Shown: one piece after another, positions 1 through 9,649 of the stretch
How the letters are laid out: every line of letters starts with the position of its first letter
Position numbering within the stretch: the stretch's first letter is position 1
From: Lepidostoma basale
Taxonomy: Eukaryota; Arthropoda; Insecta; Trichoptera; Lepidostomatidae
NCBI GenBank assembly: GCA_022606425.2
Contig: JAHDVF020000578.1
Coordinates: 310,001-374,000, forward strand
Reading direction: 5' to 3'
DNA: 64,000 nucleotides
Translations under genes and position numbers: made by a program
Notes under the pieces: model-generated
Database searches by the model: none
What the model saw: the letters and a program-made list of their open reading frames with translations, nothing else
What the model was told of the DNA's origin: nothing

Positions 1-29
1 GACCACTCTATGAAAATGGAGAGTGGAGG

Positions 30-795
30 ATAAGGTTCAACCATGCACGACTCCTCAATATTTGATTTATTTGATCATGTCATGTTTTTCTTGGTCTTCC
101 TCTATTTCTAGTAGCATTTACATCCTTAATACGTTTTTTTTTTTACCATTATTTCTCCATTCATTATTTCCATGTGTCCAAACCATCTTAATTTTCCTTT
201 CATTAATTTGTTCATAACGCTTTCATTTGCACCGCATTCACTCCTTATATTCTCATTCGACACTGTAGGTTTCTATCATACACAGTTTTTGCACACATTC
301 GTCTAAGAGATATCATTTGGGGCAGTGCACAATGGTGTCACGAACACCATTGTGCCCTGCCATTTTAGCTTTTTTGGATAGGCTTTAGTTTACGATGACA
401 ACTTTAAGTGCACCATTCGTTTAACATAATAACCTAAATATACAAACTCATCTACTTGTTCCAGATTTTCACCATTCACGCTAACGTTGCAGACTGTCAT
501 GATTTCTTCTTTTTGGAAAAATCATTACCTTAGATTCACTCACATTCATCAGATCATTTAGCATGCATTATATACATACTAGTCACCAAGACTAGTTCAT
601 GATCGTTGTCAACAAGTAGGACAGCGTCATCCGCACACAATAGACATATTAGTGACACTCCGCTCATTTTGGTTCCTATATCCAACCCTTTCAGCTCTTT
701 CATACACTTGTCTATATATAGATAAAATAACCACGGGGACATTACGCAACCCTGTTTGACACCTTTAATCAAACCAGGCTGTAAGATCCCCATTT
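30..795 (-). mobile_element. RTE-like LINE (family RTE-1), RT-domain fragment
   Basis: This is a truncated non-LTR retrotransposon read on the minus strand. The open stretch 793-554 shows the RT motif GVKQGCVMSPWLF and then the catalytic box as CADD, where other copies in the window have Y-ADD or Y-GDD-like forms. Toward low coordinates the frame is broken, but family sequence (cattcgcaccgcattcac, gtcttcctctatttctggt) continues. Both ends are missing, including the usual (TTAG)n tail. Dead copy. Confidence 0.8.
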
Positions 796-815
796 ACTCT
801 GGCACTAGCAGGGCT

Positions 816-1561
816 TTCAATTATTTCCAATATTAATTATCTTATTTTGAAACCCTAATGTATGAAAGCGAAGCATGGAATTAGCAGAAGAAGGATGAGA
901 GCATAATAAATGTGGTAGAGATGAGGTCCCTAAGACGTATGTGGGTAGAACGATATACGACAGAATCTCAAATGCGATAAGAAAGGAATGTAGAGCGGAA
1001 GAAGGTATTATGAACAAATTTATGAAAGGATCGCTGCGTTGGTTCGGACATATGGAGCGCATGAATGGAGAAAGAATGGTTAAAAAAGTATACGTTAATG
1101 ATGTAAATGGAGTACGGAGTCGAGGCAGACCGAGGAAAACATGGCATGACCAAATTAATCTAATTTTAAAGGTTGGTCATGTTTATTGATGGTGGAGGTA
1201 TTAGTTTTGTAAAACTCCATATTAATATAATGATAGTAAACACGATTGTTTAGTGGTTTTACTTGGATTTAATTTATATAAACTATATAAATTGTGACAA
1301 ATTTGTTTCGCCTTGCGAGGGCATTCTCAAACTCCGAGTTTGAGAATGCCCTCGCAAGGCGAAACAAATTTGTCACAATTTATATAATTTATATAAATTA
1401 AATCCAAGTAAAACCACTAAACAATCGTGTAGGTCATGTTAGAAGTCGGAAGAATCAACGCGCGTGTATGACTGCTGTATGAATGTGGAGGAAGCTAGAT
1501 AGGTGTGCCAGGATAGAGTAGTGTGGAGGTCCATTCTCTCTGCCTATGGTTAGTTGTTGTT
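816..1561 (+). mobile_element. RTE-like LINE (family RTE-2), split by a fold-back insertion
   Basis: C-terminal part of an RTE-like reverse transcriptase gene. The ORF 941-1189 reads LRWFGHMERM and then RGRPRKTWHDQINLIL, typical of the region after the RT domain. It is interrupted at 1184-1431 by a palindromic element and resumes at aggtcatgttagaagtcgg. The copy ends in a short ttgttgtt tail, which marks family RTE-2 as opposed to the (TTAG)n families. Confidence 0.8.
1184..1431. repeat. Fold-back element with 9-bp target-site duplication
   Basis: A 248-bp insertion splits an RTE-2 copy and is flanked by direct repeats GGTCATGTT (1175-1183 and 1432-1440). Positions 1241-1429 form a near-perfect palindrome centred on 1335, with one mismatch that I can see. 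Each arm contains TGCCCTCGCAAGGCGAAAC followed by a palindromic AAATTT and GTC, a decayed hammerhead-like core (TTGAGAA in place of CTGANGA). It belongs with the fold-back family at 15549, 25740, 44340, 45295 and 58560. Confidence 0.85.
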
Positions 1562-2214
1562 ATTTTGAAATGTGTAGCGAATACGCAACATCGTTATGCG
1601 CGGATTATTTTTAGCTTAGTGCTGGCAAGGTTTAAAGCCTGGTCACCCCTGTGAAATAGACACCCCACCAGAGAACAAAATGGGTGTACAATTTTACTAG
1701 AATGTCATACCGTAAATGTGTAATATGACCGCATGACTGACGAGTTAAATTTAATGCACGTAACGTGAGTGCCCAGGGCATGAGCAGTTGGCTGTGAGAT
1801 CCGGTCGGCCACGTGTGAGTACGTTAACGTGCTGGCTGTGGCCCCAGGGCTAGAGGGTGAATGAATATAAACTTTAATAAAATAAAATAAATTCTTCTAT
1901 ATTCGCCTTCACTTTGTGTTGTGGATTCATACTTGAATACGAATTCACAAAACAATCGAACCGTCATTCCATATCGCACGCTTAATAGAACACTGGCTTA
2001 ACTCAAAAAAGCAAGTTTTGCTCAATCTGACATGAGTCGGTGTTTTAACAAAAACAATCGAAAAACACGTACGAACGAAAAATACCGATATAGTGTAATG
2101 GAGGTCAATTGGCGGAATTTTGACTTAATTTTAACGCGAAACGATGGATAGCGTTAACACAAGCCTCTGTCTAATGTTAATTCAATTATGACCTAAACCA
2201 TAATCGGTCAGTTT
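1562..2214. other. No gene seen; possible unclassified retroposon tail
   Basis: No exon or long ORF is visible. Positions about 1600-1900 are richer in GC and end in taataaaataaaataaat, which resembles a retroposon 3' tail, but I could not match it to another copy. The motif ttgtgttgtggattca at 1915-1930 recurs near 11890. Confidence 0.3.
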
Positions 2215-2795
2215 ACTATTAAGCGAGCGATATCTCCAAACCATTTTAATGATCCTTTCATTATTTTGTTCATAACACCATCATTCGCTTCACTTCTTTC
2301 ACTTCTTATATTTTCATTCGACACATCGTCAGAATGCCTGAGACAAGACTACCAAGGAAGATTATGTACTCTCAGCTTACCCAAGGGAAACGCTCACACG
2401 GTGGTCAGAGCAAACGCTTTAAGGACTCCCTTAAAGGAAACCTACAAAAGACTGGCATCGATTGTGATTGCTGGGAAAAGACTGCAGAAGACAGACCTAG
2501 GTGGAGAACAGCAGTACATAAAGGCACGCAAGACTTTGAAGCACAGCACAGAGGCGACGTCGCAGAGAGGAGGAGGAGAAAGGAGAGACCACTGGTAGAC
2601 GGTGACGGCTCCACTACAAGCGCCTTCCTCTGCCCCAGATGCCCCAGAATTTGTGGGTCCAGGATCGGGCTCTTCAGTCACATGCAGACCCACAACCGTG
2701 AAGGACAGTCTTCCTCGGACACGAGGGACAGCCGATGATGACGATGATACACAGAGTAACCACACATTCGTCTAAGATGTCTCATTTTTTTTCGG
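2215..2795 (-). mobile_element. RTE-1 fragment split by another LINE
   Basis: Minus-strand RTE-1 sequence runs 2215-2324 (aaccattttaatgatccttt through cattcgacac) and resumes at 2747 (atacacagagtaaccacaca). Together they match the continuous sequence seen at 30495-30590, so a second element of about 420 bp has been inserted. About six bases of the RTE-1 sequence appear lost at the junction. Confidence 0.75.
2325..2746 (+). mobile_element. 5'-truncated LINE of a second clade, zinc-finger-like C-terminus
   Basis: The frame 2334-2738 encodes the last ~134 residues of a reverse-transcriptase ORF. It starts in the RMPETRLPRK-type region, continues with KRSHGGQSKRFKDSLK and RPRWRTAVHKG, and ends in a C2H2-like finger CPRC-(8 residues)-GLFSHMQTH. 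The 3' end is gatgatgacgatga, a short repeat tail. This C-terminal layout is common in RTE-related elements of many marine animals and fish, and differs from every other LINE family in the window. The frame is still open, so the insertion looks younger than its host copy. Confidence 0.8.
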
Positions 2796-2884
2796 TAATA
2801 TAATATATCATATACAGTTTCAACAAATTTATCTTCTGATATTCGACCCGCTTTTTGTAATAATATAATAATAAAGATAAAGAA

Positions 2885-3200
2885 AATAAATCGATTCAGT
2901 TGGGAGTATACAAATTAAAATGTAACGATTGCACGTCATTCTATATAGGAAAAACAACGCGTAATTTTAACACAAGAATTAAAGAACATCTTAGGTGCCT
3001 TTCTAATAATAAGTTTTTGTAGTTCGCTAACCATTTAAATTAAAATAATCATACACTTAATAAAGAAAATGTTATTGAAATTTTGCATATTTATAATAAA
3101 AACCTAACTTTAAACAATTTAGAAATTTTTAAATTAAACAAAAAAAAACATCAAAAATAATGAAAATATAATAAATAACCAATTCAATTTAAATTCAATT
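2885..3200 (+). mobile_element. Penelope-like element, GIY-YIG endonuclease fragment
   Basis: In the plus frame from about 2900 the sequence reads GVYKLKCNDCTSFYIGKTTR and then TRIKEHLRCLSNNKF, the N-terminal part of a GIY-YIG nuclease domain (G-V-Y ... Y-I-G). Stop codons follow at the equivalent of SEFANHL. Penelope-like elements carry RT plus a C-terminal GIY-YIG nuclease, and only that C-terminal end is present here. It is followed by a 56-bp minisatellite and a ribozyme remnant, giving the order expected at the 3' end of the element. Related copies lie at 49740, 61095 and 32010. Confidence 0.75.
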
Positions 3201-3204
3201 ACCA

Positions 3205-3490
3205 TGATCGATAGGTTCCCGTTACATCTCCTCTCTCTTTAATCCTAATTATACCCCTTCCACTAGATATGTTCCCGTTACATTTCTCCTCTCCTCAATC
3301 CTAATAATACCCCTTCCACTCGATATGTTCCCGTTACATTTCCCCTCTCCTCAATCCTAATAATACCCCTTCCACTCGATATGTTCCCGTTACATTTCCC
3401 CTCCCCTCAATCCTAATAATACCCCTTCCACTCGATATGTTCCCGTTACATTTCCCTTCTCCTCAATCCTAACTAAACCCCTTCCACTTT
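3205..3490. repeat. 56-bp minisatellite
   Basis: Five tandem units with period exactly 56 bp: gttcccgtta recurs at 3215, 3271, 3327, 3383 and 3439. Each unit contains ccccttccactcgatatg and ctcctcaatcctaataata. A single unit lies in reverse orientation at 32090-32160, inside another copy of the same Penelope-like 3' region, so the unit belongs to the element and has expanded here. Confidence 0.9.
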
Positions 3491-3504
3491 TATACATCAG
3501 TTAC

Positions 3505-3550
3505 AATAATCAGTTACAATAATGTCAACATAGGTTGACGAGGACTTGGT
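3505..3550. other. Truncated hammerhead-like stem II remnant
   Basis: The sequence tgtcaacataggttgacga repeats the stem-II hairpin of the better motif at 16042-16086 (tgtccaacataggttgacga). The CUGAUGA and GAAA boxes have been lost. It sits directly downstream of the minisatellite of a Penelope-like fragment, which ties the motif to the element's 3' flank. Confidence 0.5.
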
Positions 3551-4290
3551 AGTAGTGTTGCTAATGTTGTTGCAACATGGTGTATTACGATATTTTTTAG
3601 GGGCATACTTTCCAGCAAAGCATACTCCATCGTAGCCCTACTACTCTAAAAGAGTTTAAATTTGAACCATACAATATGTTTAATTTATATAAAAAAACGA
3701 TTTTACCCTACGGCAAGGATGTCCCGAAAGGACAATAGAGACAGGACTGAATGGCATTTTTATTTGAAATCAGAATAGGATTTCATTTGTTCTGAAAATG
3801 CAGCGAATCTCCGCTGCGATTGCAGCGCTGCAAATCTGACCCATTCGGGTTCAAAACGAAGTAAAAAGTCGGGTTATTAAGTTTTATTAGAGTCCCCGAA
3901 TAATCTAGCGCCCGGCACCTGGTGCGCGCGGGTATTCCCCTTTTATGGGACGTTTATTGCTGTATCCCGGGTGGAACAGAGAACGTAAGTACTCTTTTAT
4001 TGTCGCAGGTTTTCCGCAAGCCGCCCCGACTAACGAAGCCGGACCGGGTTCTTGTAGCGGTTTAGGGATAATCAAAGTTATTGCTACCCTTTTGTTGTTT
4101 TAAAAGGGGACATTTTGAATCGCATTTTAGCCTTAAAACAAGGACGCTTTTATACTTTGGCGTAAACAATACTGTTGGTCTAAGAGGTTCTTGCTGAGTT
4201 TATGAGGCAATATCTGTAATGAAGAAATCAGGAAGATAATGGATATTTTTGCATGTTATAATTATTATTATTGACTTGTATTTAAAGTGC
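3551..4290. other. Non-repetitive intronic sequence, no gene seen
   Basis: The segment about 3720-4080 is richer in GC than its surroundings and matches nothing else in the window. No ORF of note and no Ig-type exon can be read in it. It could be ancestral intron sequence. Confidence 0.4.
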
Positions 4291-4295
4291 GCCGT

Positions 4296-5085
4296 TTTGT
4301 AAAATCAATTACTCCAAGGGCGCACTAGGAAATGACTGACCGAACAGTGGAGTCTTTAGAAGTTTCTTAAATTTAACGTCACTATCCTCATACTTAATAC
4401 TAACATGGAGGCTATTCCACGCCAACGGACCCGCAACGCTGAAAGCACGATAATAGAAACTTGCTTTATTAGCTCTGACTGGAATTATTATGTTGTTTGC
4501 ACTTGTTTCTACTGATCGGAGTGAACGTTGCCTTTCCATTGGCATGGGTGTCACGCAGAGGTCCGATATATACGCTGGCGCTCTCTGGTGTCGAGCCTTA
4601 AACACTGTCAAACACAATTTATATTTTACTCGCTCTCGGATTTTAAGCCAATGAAGGTCCTTCAGGAGCGGCGTGATATGACAGTGTTGCCCCATAATCA
4701 ATCGGGCAGCAGCATTAAATACGCTTTGTATTCTGCTTAATTGATTATTTGGCAATCCAGCGTACATTCCGTTGCAATAATCTAAACGTGACACTACAAA
4801 AGAATTTACGAGGGTCCTAGCTTCACCAATACGTAAATATCTCTTTATATGCTTTAACTGTCTCAGTTGGAAGAAACCAGACTTAAAAAGCCCTGATATG
4901 TGCGTATCTTAAGACAGATTGCCATCTAATGAACACCTAGAAACTTTAAACTCTTTGAAGGAGATATTTCTATCCCTCCTATTTTCAAAGGGTCAGAATT
5001 TAGAAGATGTTGTCGTCAAGGAGAGGCCACCCATATGAGCTCTGTTTTTGTGGGATTTATTTTAAGTTTATTCTCGGCCATCCGT
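4296..5085 (-). mobile_element. CR1/L2-group LINE, C-terminal half
   Basis: The minus frame 4794-4309 shows the conserved block after the RT domain: SRLDYCNGMYAGLPNNQ, QSVFNAAARLIMGQHCHI, TPLLKDLHWLKIRERV and GPLAWNSLH. Upstream to about 5085 the family sequence continues with two breaks (an 'RNISFKEFKV...SGFFQLRQLKHIKRYL' type stretch). It stops before any recognisable 3' tail. This clade is distinct from the RTE-like copies. Confidence 0.85.
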
Positions 5086-5734
5086 TGCATATAAGTGCGA
5101 GTGAAAGAAGCAAACGCAAGTAGACAAAGAATATGTGAAATGAAGTGTGATTGTAGTGGACGTGAAACGAACTACTGTTTGTATTATACGTATTAATCTG
5201 GTACAGACAATATGGAAATATTACATCTTTATTGATATAAGCAAATGGAAATATGAATGGGCGTGGAGCGGACGCGTATATACATACGTCCTGGCAGAAT
5301 TCGTTACAAATCAGAAGATACTTAAGGGGTTAGGGGGCAGTCAAAGGTATGAAAAAATAAGTTTTCTGTAATTTAATTTATTTTATAAAATCAACAATAT
5401 TAAATTATGTTTAACTTGATTTGACCCAAAATTGAAAAAAAAATGTATATGAAGTTATCGCCATATTTGTTGGACCCTGTTCCATAAGTGGTGCTTTGCG
5501 GTGACCATTATAGCTTCTCACAGGTTCATCTTAAATCATTCAAATAAAAATATATATATTTTGATACGTAATTTTGGCACTAGCCTGATCGAAGCTTATT
5601 TTTTTGTTTTAAAAATAAACAAAATGACGGCCTCTGATAATTTACTTACAGATTTTCAAGGAAAAATGCAATAGTCAATTGTTTATAAAAAATATAAGTT
5701 TTTAAAAAGAAAAAAAAAATCATTCGATCAGGCA

Positions 5735-6076
5735 AAAGATTAACTAAGTAACTAACTAACCATCACGCCGTCTCCTCGAAGGGGTAGGCAGAAATAATGG
5801 ACTGCCACACTTTTCTTTCCTGACATATTTCTCTCGCTTCCTCAACATTCACGGGCGTCGATTTCTCTGACTCCTCACATGGCCGACATTCAATATTTGA
5901 TTTATTTGATCGTGCCACGTTTTCCTCAGTCTTCCTCTATTTCTGGTCCTATTTACATGGTTAATGATTATTTTATTATTTTGTTCATAACACCATCATT
6001 CGCACCGCATTTACTTCTAACATTTTCATTCGATACTCTATCATACACAGAGTATCCACACATTCGTCTAAAAGAT
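5735..6076 (-). mobile_element. RTE-1 3' fragment
   Basis: Starts with the reversed (TTAG)n tail (aactaagtaactaactaacc) and runs through the reversed C-terminal coding sequence to acacattcgtctaaaagat. It is internally deleted and nested in the TTAA-flanked element. Confidence 0.8.
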
Positions 6077-6334
6077 GAACAATTAAAGCAATATTTTTTT
6101 TATTTTAATGATTTAAGATGAACCTGTAAAACGTTATAACGGTCACCGCATTATGAAACAGGGTCCAACAGATAACCAATAACTTTATATATAATTTATA
6201 TTTTTTTTTCAAATTTGGGTCAAATCAAGTTAAAACATAATATAATAATTTTGTATTGTTGGTTTTATGAAATAAATTAAATTACTGACAAATTTTATTT
6301 ATTTAAAAAAACATTTTTTTTCAATTCTAAGTTC

Positions 6335-6817
6335 TTCTACCGACCCTTATGTATGGAAGCGAAGCATGGAACTGGTAAAAGAAGGATGAAAATAGAATAA
6401 ATGCAGTAGAAATGAGATATAGACGAATATGTGGATACTCTGTGTATGATAGAATGTCGAATGAAAATATAAGAAGTGAATGCGGTGCGAATGATGGTGT
6501 TATGAGCAAAATAATGAAAGGATCATTAAGATGGTTTGGACATATGGAAAGAATGAATGAAGAAAGAATGGTAAAAAAATTATATGTTAATGATGTAAAT
6601 GGAATCAGAAATAAAGCAAGACCGAGGAAAACGTGGCACGATCAAATAAATCAAATATTGAATGTCAGCCATGTGAGGAGTCAGAGAAATCGACGCGCGT
6701 GCATGACACGATGTATGAATGTTGAGGAATCGAGAGAAATATGCCAGGAAATAAAAGTGTGGCAATACACTCTCTGCCTACCCCTTCGGAGAGACGGCGT
6801 GAAGGTTAGTTAGTTAG
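6335..6817 (+). mobile_element. RTE-1 3' fragment with tail
   Basis: The ORF 6412-6813 encodes RTE-1 C-terminal sequence (GYSVYDRMSNENIRSECGAN, LRWFGHMERMNEERMVKK, RPRKTWHDQINQILNVSHV) and ends in gttagttagtta. It is nested in the TTAA-flanked element in the opposite orientation to the copy at 5735. Confidence 0.85.
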
Positions 6818-6819
6818 CT

Positions 6820-6955
6820 TTTTAATTTTATGCCATTATTGTTTAAATATGATTTCGGGCATATGAGAGCCACGGCTAGCTCGAACGAAGCGCAATCGTG
6901 AAATCCAATTTTCGACAATTGTCGTCTTTGTGGATGCATATAATCCAAAGGAAAG
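6820..6955 (-). mobile_element. End fragment of a Tc1/mariner-related MITE
   Basis: The block tgccattattgtttaaatatgatttcgggcatatgagagccacggctagctcgaa is the reverse complement of 51300-51410, part of an internally deleted transposase element. A third copy lies at 19210-19275. Confidence 0.65.
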
Positions 6956-7020
6956 AAAAGTGTGGCAGTCCATTCTTTCTGCCTACCCCTTCAGGGAAAC
7001 TTCGGTTAGTTAGTTAGTCT
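6955..7020 (+). mobile_element. RTE-1 extreme 3' end
   Basis: Only the last ~60 bp of RTE-1 are present (gtgtggcagtccattctttc through ggttagttagttag). A copy this short shows how little of the element is needed at the 3' end for insertion. Confidence 0.7.
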
Positions 7021-7339
7021 AATTTTTTTCATACCTTTGACTGCCCCTAACCCCTTAACTAATGTTATGTGATTGGTGTGAAAAAGAGACATATATTTGT
7101 ATATGTATTAATTTTATTGAAACAGGTGAGACGAAATTATGCATGTTTATTGACAAAAGCGAGATGAAAATTTGAATGCCCGAGGGACGCTTGTGTGTAT
7201 ACGTACTGTGTGGATTAGTGACGTAATAGAAGAAAATAAACCTGCAATATGGCTTGAACACAAGCTACATGGACAATCGTGAACTTTGAGCGATGATGGG
7301 CATAAATATATTTGCCATTATGAAGTCTGATAATCTAAC

Positions 7340-8040
7340 TAACTAACTAATTAACCATCACGCCGTTTACCGGAGGGGTAGGCAGAGAGAATGCCATATT
7401 TCTCTCGCTTCCTCAACATTCATACATCGTGTCATGCACGCGCGTCGATTTATCTGGCTCCTCACATGGCTGACATTCAATATTTGATTTATTTGATCGT
7501 GCCACGTTTTCCCCGGTCTTCCTCTATTTCTGGTTCCATATACATCGTTAACATATATATATTTTTAACATTCTTTCTTCATTTTGTGGACGTTGGACGA
7601 TCGAAGTGTGCGCGAAGTGTGCGAACCTCATCGCCACCAAATGTCTATTGGTGGCGATGAGGTGCGCAACCCATCACACCGCATCTCTCGCGGGGCGAAA
7701 AGAGAAGGATGGAGTGCCGCATCGATTTAAGTGTGGCAGTCCATTCTTTCTGCCTACCCTTTCGAGGAGACGGCGTGATGGTTAGTTAGTTAGTTAGTTT
7801 CTTTCTTCATTCATTCTTTCCATATGTCCAAACCATCTTAATGATGCCTTTATTATTTTGTTCATAACACCATCATTCGCACCGCATTCACTTCTTATAT
7901 TTTCATTCGACATTCTATCATATACAGAGTATCCACACATTCGTCTAAGAGATCTCATGTCTACTGCATTTATTCTAATTTCATGCTTCTTTTGCCAGTT
8001 CCACGCTTCGCTTCCATACATAGGGTCGGTAGAAGAACTT
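7340..8040 (-). mobile_element. RTE-1 copy split by SINE-T
   Basis: Minus-strand RTE-1 from its tail (aactaactaactaattaacc) to the coding region (8021-7794, SEAWNWQKKHEIRINAV and SLRRMCGYSVYDRM). It is interrupted by a plus-strand SINE-T insertion at 7584-7798. Confidence 0.85.
7584..7798 (+). mobile_element. SINE-T (non-autonomous, RTE-derived tail), 5'-truncated
   Basis: 215-bp insertion flanked by 13-bp direct repeats TTCTTTCTTCATT (7571-7583 and 7799-7811). The body carries ggtggcgatgagg and gcggggcgaaaagagaagg; the last ~60 bp (cagtccattctttctgccta through gttagttagttag) equal the RTE-1 3' end. Unlike other copies it has an extra inverted segment at 7600-7665 (gcgaacctcatcgccacca against ttggtggcgatgaggt). 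Confidence 0.85.
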
Positions 8041-8044
8041 AGTA

Positions 8045-8130
8045 TTTAAAAAAAAAAGTTTGTAAATAAATAAAATTTGGCAGTAATTTAATTTATTTCA
8101 TAAAACCATTAATATTAAATTATTATCCCG
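8045..8130 (-). repeat. Fragment of the TTAA-flanked element
   Basis: The sequence aaataaaatttggcagtaatttaatttatttcataaaacc is the reverse complement of about 6245-6310, so it is a stray arm of the same inverted-repeat element. Confidence 0.55.
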
Positions 8131-8250
8131 GCATAATTCGCGCGCCTCTTCTACATTCACACATCGTGACATGCACGCTCGTCGATTGTTCCTACTTCGA
8201 ACATGGCCGCCTTTCAGTAATTGATTAATTTGGTCATGCCATGTTTGGTA
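8130..8250 (-). mobile_element. RTE-3 fragment
   Basis: Reversed RTE-3 C-terminal sequence (cttcgaacatggccgccttt, agtaattgattaatttggtc). Truncated on both sides. Confidence 0.65.
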
Positions 8251-8344
8251 CGTTATAAGTCCAATTCTTCTTTTGAGCTAAGGAGTCTGGATTCGAATAT
8301 TCAATTGGGCCGAGATGTAAATTTTATTTTCTTCAAATTGCTGT

Positions 8345-8712
8345 TTGTTTTTATTATGACGAAATAAGTCAGAAATGTAAGGCAGATGACTGCATCAAAA
8401 GTGTAATTAAAAACGGATCCATGAGATAGTTTGGACATATGAAACAAATGAACGAGAGAAGAATGCTTAAAATGTTGTATACAAGCAGTGTGAGTGGAAA
8501 GAGAAGCCACGGAATACCTAGAAAGCATGGCATGACCAAATTAATCAAATAATAAAAGGCGGCAACATTCATAATCGGAAAAATCGAGGAGCGTGCATAT
8601 TACGATGTATGAATGTAGAGGAATCTTGAGAGAGATGTCAGGTCAGAGATACTGTCGGTCCATCCTCTCTACCTACCCATCCGGTAAAACGGCGTGATGG
8701 TTAGTTAGTTTT
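8345..8712 (+). mobile_element. RTE-3 3' fragment with tail
   Basis: Plus-strand remains of RTE-3: aaatgtaaggcagatgactg, ttgtatacaagcagtgtgag, then ccggtaaaacggcgtgatggttagttagtt. Reading frames are broken by stops. RTE-3 differs from RTE-1 by LYTSSVSGKRSRG in place of YVNDVNGTRNRG but has the same tail. Confidence 0.75.
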
Positions 8713-8900
8713 TATTTATTTAAAAAAGACTAATATCAAGGATTTACATCAATGATATTAGAATTTATTTAACAATCTTCAATGTGAGCAGAAAATAGCT
8801 CATTATTATGAAGAAGGAATCTGGTCGTGTCCAGGCTTGAACCCATATCCCCTGGATCAGAAGCCAAGCATTCTATCCCCTAGACCACCACCCGATTAGT
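8708..8900 (-). mobile_element. tRNA-derived SINE (SINE-2)
   Basis: On the minus strand there is an A-box-like tggtctagggg and a B-box-like ggttcaagcctgg about 35 bases apart, the spacing of a tRNA head, followed by an AT-rich body ending in aaataaataaaaa. A second copy with the same body lies at 48290-48481. Confidence 0.7.
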
Positions 8901-9411
8901 TTAGTTAGTTAGTTATTTGGTTGAATAAACCTGTTGAAGACAAAACAACTTTAATTAATAAACAAACGTTCTGTTCTAGTGGAACTACGAGCCAATATTT
9001 TGAAGTTCCATCATTATAAGTTACTATAACTTTCTCCTCTACTTATTTCTTTTTGTCTATTTCTTCATCCACCTTTCTTCTGTCGGCTGTTCTATCTCGT
9101 TTCGCACAAAGGGAAGATAGATTACTCTTAGAATGATACATCTCAGTGTAGTCTTGCGAGAAATTTAAAAGTTTTTTCTTTATGAATATTTTCTGCTTAG
9201 TATGTATAAGGGAGATACGATTCTGAAACTTTAGAAGGCGAATTTGTTTCGCGTTTTGTGGGAAAATTTGTAAATTATTTTCATGGTTTTTTGTCTCGGT
9301 CTGTATGGAATTTATAACGCAGAATTACAGAGCAATGTAAACGCAGAAAAGGGGAATTTCAGTTGACGTTAATGATGTAAATGGAACAAGAAACAAGCGT
9401 AAACCGAGGGA
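8901..9411. other. No gene or recognisable repeat seen
   Basis: AT-rich sequence with a small RTE-1-like piece at 9364-9410 (gttaatgatgtaaatggaac, gtaaaccgaggga). No ORF of interest. Confidence 0.4.
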
Positions 9412-9640
9412 AGTCGTGACAGAGTGGTAATAGCTATGAACGTCATACCGAAGACCCGGACTCAATTCCCGGCGATGGCAGTTTGTGATTCTTACACTGT
9501 CTTTAGTCTGGTGTATAATTCACGTGACAATAAAATGACGGTAGATTAGCCACCAATCACATGTAATGAGAATCAATATAATAGCTAAAACAAATTGTAT
9601 GTAGTAATTGGATTGAAAAAAACTTATCTTATGGTCTTGA
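9412..9640 (+). mobile_element. tRNA-derived SINE (SINE-1)
   Basis: The tRNA-like head reads tcgtgacagagtggtaatag with a B-box region ggactcaattcccggcgatg, followed by the family body (cactgtctttagtctggtgt, aatcaatataatagctaaaa) and a tail near ttggattg. It is one of several diverged copies (20490, 28214, 31637, 36020, 43245, 59667). Confidence 0.75.
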
Positions 9641-9649
9641 AAGTGTAAC

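Larger units (their letters stand above)
5326..7054. mobile_element. TTAA-flanked inverted-repeat DNA element carrying nested LINEs
   Basis: The left end GGGGTTAGGGGGCAGTCAAA (from 5326) and the right end, read in reverse from 7054, match for about 33 bp with one 1-bp difference. Both sides carry TTAA (5322-5325 and 7055-7058), the target duplicated by piggyBac-type elements. Subterminal sequence is also inverted: 5366-5560 pairs with about 6080-6300 (ttgacccaaaattgaaaaaa, ttggaccctgttccataa). RTE-1 copies have invaded the middle. No transposase is visible, so it is non-autonomous. Confidence 0.7.

Noticed and set aside
3505..3550. A further hammerhead ribozyme
   Set aside because: Only the stem-II hairpin survives; the CUGAUGA and GAAA boxes are gone.
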